A DNA stretch of 5,416 nucleotides from Phycisphaerales bacterium (GTDB lineage Bacteria > Planctomycetota > Phycisphaerae > Phycisphaerales > UBA1924), in NCBI GenBank assembly GCA_016763115.1, contig JAESUL010000056.1, forward strand, positions 1 through 5,416. Direction: 5' to 3'. Both the position numbers and the translations under genes were made by a program. The notes below the pieces were generated by a model that saw nothing but the letters and a program-made list of their open reading frames with translations, was not told where the DNA came from and did no database searches. Position 1 is the first letter of the stretch. Each line of letters opens with the position of its first letter. Positions 1 to 5,416 of the stretch are shown piece by piece.

Positions 1-156
1 GTAATGCATCTACCCCCGATTTCGAGTAGAATCAGATGTGAGTGTCTGATTGGTCAGAGACTCCTTAAACACACAAACATGAGCCCTATGCAGGGTGCAA
101 AGCGAAGGAACCCTCTTGATTTGTGTTTCAGCCCTTTTCGATGAATCGAGGCACGA

Positions 157-181
157 AAAACGGGCAGAAGTTGCCGGTTTT
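157..181 (+). terminator. Candidate intrinsic terminator, possibly bidirectional
   Basis: Bases 157-166 (AAAACGGGCA) can pair with 172-181 (TGCCGGTTTT) around the five-base loop GAAGT. Nine of ten pairs are Watson-Crick; the exception is G162 against G176. The GC-rich core is flanked by an A-run on the left and a T-run on the right, so the same structure could end transcription from either direction. A second T-run follows because the octamer GGTTTTCT is repeated head to tail at 176-183 and 184-191. It would end transcription from a gene left of the window. The mismatch in the core weakens the call. Confidence 0.42.
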
Positions 182-216
182 CTGGTTTTCTTCCCAATCC
201 GGCGCACACTCACCGT

Positions 217-245
217 GTCCACAGCCGCTATGGGGTGCTGTGGAC
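217..245. promoter_or_regulatory. Perfect 9-bp inverted repeat, possible operator or hairpin
   Basis: GTCCACAGC at 217-225 is exactly complementary in reverse to GCTGTGGAC at 237-245, with an 11-base spacer (226-236). No T-run follows, so a terminator is unlikely. It lies about 100 bases before the first gene, where an operator or a leader hairpin could act on that gene. The function is inferred from position and symmetry only. Confidence 0.35.
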
Positions 246-296
246 CCTGACGCCACCACCGAACCCCATTGACAAGCCAAGAGAGGATCTACGCGG

Positions 297-318
297 TGCG
301 TACGCTCGATTTGCGTAC
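297..318. repeat. Short direct repeat just before the first gene
   Basis: TGCGTAC occurs at 297-303 and again at 312-318, a 15-base period. The first copy is part of the 8-base palindrome GCGTACGC (298-305). The heptamer CGCGGTG flanks the pair, at 292-298 and 323-329. The repeats end about 25 bases before the ATG at 343. They could be protein-binding half-sites, but repeats this short also arise by chance. Confidence 0.25.
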
Positions 319-342
319 ACATCGCGGTGAATAAGTGTGCCT

Positions 343-1008
343 ATGTCGTTTTCGCTCGGAAAACCTGAGTTCCAGTTTGAGCCAAGCACCTGGCAACCAG
401 AAGTGCTCGCCAAAATGGACACCCACCACATCGTCGCCATCGCTGACGATGTACGCACACGCACACGGTTCGCATCCAACTTCCAGCGGTTCCTCTCCAT
501 CCAGCCCAACACCGAAGTCTGCATCCTCCACGGACGCTCGATCCTCACCATCGAGGGGCTCTGCGCCCAACTCGAATGCCTCATCCCCACCGATCAACTC
601 GCCCGCACCATCGATGGCCCCATGGGTGTCGCCACCCTCCTACGAAAACACCCGATCATCACCGGGCACCCGCCGATCAGGCGAAGGTACTTCCTCTTCC
701 ACGACGCGGATGTCATCGCCCGCGCCAACCCCGATCTCTTCGCCGATATCGTCGAGGTCTTCGCAGGCGTCGCGGGCGAACTCGAGTTCGCCATGGGTGA
801 ATCTACCTTCCTCCAAAGATCCCTCTACCTCGGCGGGCCAGCCCTCGAAGCCGAAGCACGCTCACCCGACTCACGCCTGCACACCTGGTCACCCGAGAAC
901 ACGCCCGGCATCCCCTTCTGGTCGCTGGTCACCGGGCTCAAGCAACCCCGCACCACCCTGTGCTCGATCGAGGCCCTCGTCGCCAGCAACGGGCAACGAA
1001 TCGCCTAA
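343..1008 (+). CDS. Protein of unknown function, degenerate P-loop-like fold
   Basis: I do not recognise this 221-residue protein. It has balanced composition, unlike the Ser/Pro-rich and Arg-rich readings of the other frames, which supports it as the real gene. No signal peptide or membrane segment is visible, so it is probably cytoplasmic. Residues 29-51 read like the first strand, loop and helix of a P-loop ATPase (HIVAI, then ADDVRTRT where G-x4-GK[ST] would be), but the glycines and lysine are missing. Residues 117-123 (FLFHDAD) look like a Walker B strand with Asp121 and Asp123. This suggests an ATPase fold that has lost nucleotide hydrolysis, which is an inference from pattern alone. 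The ATG at 343 is chosen; an in-frame GTG at 337 would add two residues and has a GGTGA six bases upstream, so it is a real alternative. The next gene starts 105 bases downstream. Confidence 0.75.
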   Translation: MSFSLGKPEFQFEPSTWQPEVLAKMDTHHIVAIADDVRTRTRFASNFQRFLSIQPNTEVCILHGRSILTIEGLCAQLECLIPTDQLARTIDGPMGVATLLRKHPIITGHPPIRRRYFLFHDADVIARANPDLFADIVEVFAGVAGELEFAMGESTFLQRSLYLGGPALEAEARSPDSRLHTWSPENTPGIPFWSLVTGLKQPRTTLCSIEALVASNGQRIA

Positions 1009-1009
1009 A

Positions 1010-1061
1010 CCCCCTGCTCCGTTCCCCTCGCCTCCCTCCATTTTCAACCCAGTTTTTCCCC
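1010..1061 (+). promoter_or_regulatory. C-rich, G-poor tract, possible Rho utilisation site
   Basis: This stretch right after the stop codon of the unknown gene has 28 C and only 4 G in 52 bases, and only 8 purines in all. C-rich, G-poor RNA at a gene's 3' end is the known character of Rho loading sites, so it may mark Rho-dependent termination before rsmD. The whole + strand is C-biased here, which lowers the weight of this. No intrinsic terminator hairpin is seen in the gap 1009-1113. A TTGACT at 1080-1085 has only a poor -10 match (TTGGGT, 1103-1108) directly before the rsmD start. Confidence 0.25.
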
Positions 1062-1113
1062 TGCGATCCTTCGATTCGGTTGACTTGTCCTCTGCGCCGA
1101 CCTTGGGTTAACG

Positions 1114-1902
1114 ATGCGAATCATTGCCGGCAAATACAGAAGACGAACCCTCGCCTCCCCGCCCACGGGCACCATCACCCGTCCGTTCCCCGATATGGTC
1201 AAAGAGGCGGTCTTCAACCTCCTCCGTGGACACTTCGAGGACGAATCGGTCCTCGATGTTTTCTGTGGCACCGGGACCATGGGGCTCGAAGCCGCCTCGC
1301 GCGGCGCGACTCGCGTCGTCATGGTCGAACGCGACCGCAAGGTCGTCCGCGCCATCGAAGAAAACATCGCGATGCTTGGCGCGGAAGAAGAATGCGAGAT
1401 CGTCTGCGCCGACGCCCTGGGCCCAGCAACCCTCTCGCGGTGCCCCAAGCCCGTTCACATCATCTTCTTCGACCCGCCCTACCCAATGGTCCGCGATCCC
1501 AAGCAATGGCCCCGCGTCAAACTCCAGTTCGAGCGGCTCGTCCAACTCCTCGACGACACCGGGTACGCCGTCCTCCGCACACCCGCACCCTTCTACCAGG
1601 TCCTCGAACTCCCCGAAAACGAATCACCATCCAAACCCAAAGCACCCGAGTACCAGAGCGAGACCATCGATGGCGAAGAAATGATCGAGATCGACCTCAA
1701 CGACGACGCCGCCGGCGATGCCCTCGACGCATTCGAGGCTGCCATGTTCTCCCAGGCCCAGGCAAACACAGAGGAACCCGATCCCAAAGCCCCGACCGTT
1801 GATGTCGATCTGCATATGGACGGCGCCCTTGGCCCCGAGACCCACATCTACGGCACCACCGCCATCCACCTCTACATGCGTGACCCCGATGCCAAGGCAT
1901 AA
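1114..1902 (+). CDS. rsmD: 16S rRNA (guanine(966)-N(2))-methyltransferase RsmD
   Basis: RsmD uses S-adenosylmethionine to methylate N2 of G966 in 16S rRNA during small-subunit assembly in the cytoplasm. The N-terminus MRIIAGKYRRR is the family signature and fixes the start at ATG 1114. RPFPDMVKEAVFN (about 23-35) matches the conserved RPT-x-D-x-x-[KR]E-x-x-FN element. The SAM-binding motif I is DVFCGTGTMGLEA (48-60), with Glu72 in VERD as the likely ribose-binding acid and Asp100 in CADA as the likely adenine-side acid. The catalytic motif IV is DPPY (120-123). The usual closing strand appears as HIYGTTAIHLYMR (244-256). The protein has 262 residues, against about 180-200 for typical members. 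The excess lies between roughly 168 and 240, a segment rich in Glu, Asp, Pro and Ala with low similarity to the family. The helicase gene follows after 9 bases, suggesting one transcript. No Shine-Dalgarno sequence is seen. Confidence 0.92.
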   Translation: MRIIAGKYRRRTLASPPTGTITRPFPDMVKEAVFNLLRGHFEDESVLDVFCGTGTMGLEAASRGATRVVMVERDRKVVRAIEENIAMLGAEEECEIVCADALGPATLSRCPKPVHIIFFDPPYPMVRDPKQWPRVKLQFERLVQLLDDTGYAVLRTPAPFYQVLELPENESPSKPKAPEYQSETIDGEEMIEIDLNDDAAGDALDAFEAAMFSQAQANTEEPDPKAPTVDVDLHMDGALGPETHIYGTTAIHLYMRDPDAKA

Positions 1903-1911
1903 ACTCACCCA

Positions 1912-4900
1912 GTGAACCCCGCCGCCGCCAAACCGTTCCCGCTCACCGATCGCCAACGCGAAGCCGTGGACCACGACACCGGGCCGCTGATCATCCTCGC
2001 CGGGCCCGGCACGGGCAAAACCCGCGTCATCACCGAGCGCGTCGCCGCGATGGTCACCGAGCGGAACCTCAACCCCGAGCAGATCCTCGCAGTCACCTTT
2101 ACAAACAAGGCTGCGGGCGAGCTCGCCGATCGGCTCAACGGCTCGCTGGGCCCAGCGGTTGCCCAGCGCATCAGCACCTCGACCTTTCACAGCTTCGGGC
2201 TCCGGGTCATCAGCCGCTTTGGCGATGCGCTCGGGCTGCCCGCGAATCCGATTTTGATCGATTCTTCCCAACGCCGCCAGCTCACCCGTGAACTCATCAA
2301 CGCCCAAGGGCTCTACAAGTCCATCCGCGGCGCGGGCATCGACAGCGCCATCGAGCACGCCCACACCACCATCGCCAACCTCCGCAACGCGGGCATCGAC
2401 GCCAAGCACGCACGCAGATGGTGCGAGCATGAACTCGACGAACTGCTCGACGCGAGCGACCAAGAATCTACCGCACGCCGCGAGGTGATGAGCCGCTTTG
2501 GCGAAGCGGTCAGGCTCTTCGCGCTCTTTGACCGCGCGTGCATTGATCGTGGATGGATGGTCTTTGACGACCTGATCGCCTGGCCCACGCGCTTGATGCG
2601 CACCAAACCCAACATCGCAGCCATCCTCCGCCAAGAGCACCAACACCTCGTCGTTGACGAGTTTCAAGATGTCAACGCCGCCCAGATCGCCCTGCTCGAA
2701 GCGCTGTGCCCGCCGACAAGCAATCCCGATTTGTGCGTGGTCGGCGACGACGACCAGAGCATCTACGCCTTCCGCGGGGCCGATGACCGCGCCTTCGCCC
2801 GCTTTGATTCCATCTGGCCCAGCACCCGGACCATCACGCTCGACGACAACTTCCGTTCCGAGCCGATCATCGTACAAGGCGCCAACACCATCATCACCAA
2901 CGCCCCCGATGGTTCGCGGTTCGCACCCGAAAAAATCGCCAACGCCTTCAAGCCCGATTCATCCACCTCGTCGATCGAGCTCGTTCGGCTCGAGCACGAG
3001 GAGCAAGCCGGTGACGCCATTGTCGCCATGCTTCTCAAAATGCGCGCACAAAGCCCGGAGTTGGATTTTTCCAAGGTCGCCGTGATCGCCCGCGCTTCAT
3101 TGGACCTCTCGCGGATCGCCCGCGTGCTCGAAATCGCCGGCATCCCCTTCGATGTCCGCGAGCGCACCGCACTCATGGACGACACAGGCGTGCAGGACAT
3201 CCTCGCGTGGTCGCGTGTGATTATCGACCCGACAAGCACATCCGATCTCCGGCGCGTGCTCTCGCGGCCGCCGATGCGCGCCGACCCGCACGAACTCGGC
3301 TCGCTGCTCGCCAGCTGGAAAAAGGCCCACGCACTGGCCGCTGTCGATCCAACCGAGCACGCTGCCCCCGGCGCGATCCTGCCTTGGATGAAATCCCGCG
3401 CAACAAGCGAGATGAGCACCATCGTCGAGCGGGCGATCGGCTTGTGCGCCGACCTCGCACTGGTCAACGCCGAATCACCCGCAGCTGCCACCCTGATGGA
3501 GATCATCAAACGCACCGGCGTCATCCACAGCGACCTCCCCGATGCGCGCGCACGAACATCGCGGATCAACGCCATCATCGGGCTGCTCGGGTTTGCCCGC
3601 TCGCGTGCATCGCGCCTCGACCAACCGGGCGATCTCGCGTCCCTGCACCGGTACATCGACGACCTGGACCCCGCGGACAAATCACTCGGGCAGCTCCCCG
3701 AAGACACCGTCAACGACCACCAAGAGCCCGACGACGCTGCATCAAGCGGCGCGATCCAACTCCTGACCGCCCACGCATCCAAGGGGCTCGAGTTTGATAC
3801 CGTGTTTATCCCGAGGGTGAGCTCGCCGCACGGGTTCCCCAAGATGGCTGGCGCGGACAACGAACGCCTCCCCGACGGGCTGATCGACCGGGTCGGCGAC
3901 GAGCGCGACGACAAACAGCGACGGGCCGACGAAGAACGCCGGGTGTTCTATGTGGCCCTGACCCGCGCCGAGCGCCGCGTGGTCCTGCTCGCCAAACTCC
4001 CCAAGTCCTCAAGATCAACCAACTTCGCGCTCGAACTCCTCGCCGACCCTGCTGCCAATGTCGTTGAACACGAGGTGCGCACCCTGCTCGACAACGAGCA
4101 TTCTGCCGACGCTATTGCCAAGCTCGCCAGTGATTTCAAGGTCCGCAAGCAGATCCGCGACACCTTCGACACCCTCCGGCGAACCGCGCGAATCCGCGCC
4201 GCCGTCGCCCTCGACCACGCCGATACACTCGGGGTTGACCCAAGCGAACTCGAAGAAACACTCCTCACCAGCGCACGCACCATCGCCATTGCATCATTTA
4301 TCGAGTCCAACGGGCACGCGCCCGATTGGGCAGCCGACTGTTCGATGAGCGAGCTGAGCGAACAACTCGTCGAGTCGCTCGCTGAATCGGCGCCCATGGA
4401 ACCAACCATGCCCCCGGGGATCGCAGGCCCTCTGAACCTGAGCTACACCCGCATCCAGACCTACCTCAACTGCCCGCGTTGCTACCTCGTCAAGTATGTT
4501 TACGAACTCCCCGACGAAGAGCACGCCGCCTCAACCACAGGCAGCGCGGTCCACCGTGCGCTCGAACTGTTCTACACCCAATGGCGAGACGCCGACGCGG
4601 AAGGAATCCCCACGCCCGGAGTCGATCAGCTTCAAGCGTTAACCAAAGCCGCGTTCCTCCAGCTCTGGCCCGCGCACATCGAACTCGACACCGCGAGGCT
4701 CGAACAAGCCATCGCCCAAGCCCACACCGTCTGGGAAAAACTCCACGACCAGCAAGCACAGATCCTCGAACTCGAACGCGATGTCAAGGTTCCCTACGAA
4801 TGCGAAGGCGTCACCCACACCCTGATCGCCAAGATCGACCGCATCGACCAACTCGCCACGGGCGGGCACCGTGTGATCGATTACAAAACGGGGTATCCCA

Positions 4901-5181
4901 AACAGGACCTGCTCGAACCCAAGAAGACCGACCTGCAGATGGGCATCTACGCCATGGCATTGCAAACGCTCTTCGGCGAGGACATCTCCGGGTCGGACTT
5001 CGAGTACTGGCTGCTCCAAGACGGCTCGCAAGGACGGATCGGCGCGGACGATCTGAACACGGCTTCGATCGAAAAAACCATCAACAAGGTCATCACCGGG
5101 ATCAGCACCGGGCAGTGGGCCAAGGGCTCCAAATGCCGAGGCGATTGCGATATCCTTGATCTCAACCCCAATCTGGGCTGA
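1912..5181 (+). CDS. UvrD/AddA-type helicase fused to a PD-(D/E)XK (RecB-family) nuclease
   Basis: This is a 1089-residue ATP-dependent 3'-5' DNA helicase with a C-terminal nuclease, probably working in the resection or repair of DNA ends. Helicase motifs in order: Q motif near Gln15, Walker A AGPGTGKT (30-37), Ia LAVTFTNKAA (59-68), Ib TSTFHSFG (89-96), II VDEFQD (248-253), III VGDDDQSIYAFRGA (277-290), IV LDDNFRS (310-316), V LLTAHASKGLEFD (617-629) and VI EERRVFYVALTRAE (674-687). All key residues are present, so the motor should be active. A poorly conserved linker (about 690-835) leads to the nuclease: LSYTRIQTYLNCP (843-855), GSAVHRALE with His881, Asp976 in KIDRID, Asp990 and Lys992 in IDYKTG, and Gln1009/Tyr1013 in QMGIY. 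This is a complete RecB-type active site. Cys854, Cys857, Cys1075 and Cys1079 may bind a metal cluster. Length and domain order resemble AdnA/AdnB of mycobacteria (about 1,000-1,100 residues); no partner subunit is next to it. An in-frame TAA at 1900-1902 and the nearby Walker A leave GTG 1912 as the only sensible start. Confidence 0.93.
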   Translation: MNPAAAKPFPLTDRQREAVDHDTGPLIILAGPGTGKTRVITERVAAMVTERNLNPEQILAVTFTNKAAGELADRLNGSLGPAVAQRISTSTFHSFGLRVISRFGDALGLPANPILIDSSQRRQLTRELINAQGLYKSIRGAGIDSAIEHAHTTIANLRNAGIDAKHARRWCEHELDELLDASDQESTARREVMSRFGEAVRLFALFDRACIDRGWMVFDDLIAWPTRLMRTKPNIAAILRQEHQHLVVDEFQDVNAAQIALLEALCPPTSNPDLCVVGDDDQSIYAFRGADDRAFARFDSIWPSTRTITLDDNFRSEPIIVQGANTIITNAPDGSRFAPEKIANAFKPDSSTSSIELVRLEHEEQAGDAIVAMLLKMRAQSPELDFSKVAVIARASLDLSRIARVLEIAGIPFDVRERTALMDDTGVQDILAWSRVIIDPTSTSDLRRVLSRPPMRADPHELGSLLASWKKAHALAAVDPTEHAAPGAILPWMKSRATSEMSTIVERAIGLCADLALVNAESPAAATLMEIIKRTGVIHSDLPDARARTSRINAIIGLLGFARSRASRLDQPGDLASLHRYIDDLDPADKSLGQLPEDTVNDHQEPDDAASSGAIQLLTAHASKGLEFDTVFIPRVSSPHGFPKMAGADNERLPDGLIDRVGDERDDKQRRADEERRVFYVALTRAERRVVLLAKLPKSSRSTNFALELLADPAANVVEHEVRTLLDNEHSADAIAKLASDFKVRKQIRDTFDTLRRTARIRAAVALDHADTLGVDPSELEETLLTSARTIAIASFIESNGHAPDWAADCSMSELSEQLVESLAESAPMEPTMPPGIAGPLNLSYTRIQTYLNCPRCYLVKYVYELPDEEHAASTTGSAVHRALELFYTQWRDADAEGIPTPGVDQLQALTKAAFLQLWPAHIELDTARLEQAIAQAHTVWEKLHDQQAQILELERDVKVPYECEGVTHTLIAKIDRIDQLATGGHRVIDYKTGYPKQDLLEPKKTDLQMGIYAMALQTLFGEDISGSDFEYWLLQDGSQGRIGADDLNTASIEKTINKVITGISTGQWAKGSKCRGDCDILDLNPNLG

Positions 5182-5259
5182 AATACGCCCAAACCACCCG
5201 TCATCCGCATCATCGCCCAGTATCGCGGGTACAGACAAAGCAGACACCGAGCAGTTCCT

Positions 5260-5416
5260 ATGCCCAATAGAACCCATCATCGCGAGAGAACGACCGCATT
5301 GCGATTCATGATCGTGTTGATGCTCTTGGTCTCTTTCCGCCCTGCCCTTGGATCAGAGCCAATCCGCAAAGCCCTCGCCAACGGGCTCGAACTCGTGCTG
5401 TTCGCAGATGATGTAC
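5260..5416 (+). CDS. M16-type (insulinase/pitrilysin-like) peptidase, N-terminal fragment
   Basis: The gene runs off the right edge; 52 codons are visible. Residues 1-15 are basic and are followed by a hydrophobic stretch (about 16-26, FMIVLMLLVSF) and a small-residue site at Ala29-Leu30-Gly31, which reads as a Sec signal peptide cut near residue 31. The mature start, IRKALANGLELVLFADDV, matches the opening strand of M16 zinc peptidases, where a K-x-x-L-x-NGL element followed by hydrophobic residues is typical. The protein is therefore probably exported to the periplasm or envelope. The zinc motif HxxEH would lie beyond the window, so activity cannot be judged. The 78-base gap before it (5182-5259) shows no clear promoter, terminator or Shine-Dalgarno sequence. 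ATG 5260 is chosen because it keeps the basic n-region; Met17 and Met21 would remove most of the signal peptide. The family call rests on a short match. Confidence 0.68.
   Translation, partial: MPNRTHHRERTTALRFMIVLMLLVSFRPALGSEPIRKALANGLELVLFADDV

Larger units (their letters stand above)
1..342. other. Gene-free leader region with several small repeats
   Basis: No convincing gene lies here. The short open frames on either strand use codons such as AGA, AGG and CTA that are scarce in the genes to the right. The base composition is visibly less GC-rich than in those genes. The + frame beginning at base 3 stays open only to a TAG at 27-29; its eight codons look like the local coding style, so this could be the tail of a gene lying to the left, but it is too short to call. 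The region contains a terminator-like hairpin, an inverted repeat and direct repeats listed separately. A TTGACA hexamer sits at 269-274, but I find no good -10 box 16-18 bases after it, so no promoter is called. Confidence 0.55.

Noticed and set aside
45..58. Small hairpin TCTGA-TTGG-TCAGA
   Set aside because: A five-pair stem with no T-run and no gene context is expected by chance.
1..144. Frame open from the left edge to TGA at 142-144, just before the terminator-like hairpin
   Set aside because: The position is tempting for a gene tail, but the codons include AGA, AGG and CTA, scarce in neighbouring genes, and the peptide shows no recognisable pattern.
269..297. TTGACA as a -35 box for the unknown gene
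   Set aside because: The hexamer 17 bases downstream is CGCGGT, which does not resemble a -10 box, and no better match exists at 16-18 bases spacing.
1080..1108. Possible promoter for rsmD: TTGACT, 17-base spacer, TTGGGT
   Set aside because: The -10 match is poor, and the arrangement would place the transcription start at the ATG itself.
335..1111. Plus-strand frame of 258 codons overlapping the unknown gene
   Set aside because: The translation is low-complexity Ser/Pro/Thr, typical of an off-frame reading of a GC-rich gene. The frame ending at 1008 has normal protein composition.
960..1802. Plus-strand Arg-rich frame of 280 codons over rsmD
   Set aside because: It is an off-frame reading of rsmD with an extreme Arg/Pro content.
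1624..2877. Long minus-strand open frame of 417 codons opposite rsmD and the helicase start
   Set aside because: It lies opposite two genes with clear conserved motifs. High-GC genes with C/G-ending codons commonly leave the opposite strand open, and its Gly/Ala/Val/Asp-rich product has no recognisable motif.
2763..3914. Minus-strand open frame of 383 codons opposite the helicase
   Set aside because: The product is rich in Ser, Arg and Ala, and the opposite strand encodes helicase motifs III and IV and most of the region up to motif VI. It is a shadow frame.
1..5416. CRISPR array, tRNA, rRNA, insertion sequence or toxin-antitoxin pair
   Set aside because: No regularly spaced repeats, cloverleaf, transposase motif or small paired genes were seen on either strand.

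Overview
The window is a compact, high-GC bacterial chromosome segment with every supported gene on the + strand. Codons end mostly in C or G, and none of the four start codons has a strong Shine-Dalgarno sequence. Together with a single-chain UvrD-type helicase carrying a RecB-type nuclease, this would fit a planctomycete (Phycisphaerae-like) genome. That assignment is an inference from style, not from a marker gene.

Layout. Positions 1-342 hold no gene I can support. They are less GC-rich than the rest and contain a terminator-like hairpin (157-181), a perfect 9-bp inverted repeat (217-245) and short direct repeats near the first start (297-318). A 221-codon gene of unknown function follows (343-1008); its protein looks like a P-loop ATPase fold with a ruined Walker A motif. 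A C-rich, G-poor gap (1009-1113) separates it from rsmD (1114-1902), the 16S rRNA guanine-N2 methyltransferase, which here carries an unusual acidic insertion before its last strand. Nine bases later, in the same reading frame, begins a 1089-residue helicase-nuclease (1912-5181) with a complete set of superfamily 1A helicase motifs and a C-terminal PD-(D/E)XK nuclease. After a 78-base gap the window ends inside the first 52 codons of a gene with a signal peptide and an M16 (insulinase/pitrilysin) type N-terminus (5260-5416).

How they fit together. rsmD and the helicase-nuclease are tightly packed and probably co-transcribed. rsmD serves ribosome maturation. The helicase-nuclease is most likely a DNA end-processing or double-strand-break repair enzyme of the AddAB/AdnAB type. 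The upstream unknown gene and the downstream peptidase have larger gaps and need not belong to the same transcript. I see no mobile element, CRISPR array, tRNA or rRNA. The window looks like ordinary core genome with a few curious details, not a clear new system.
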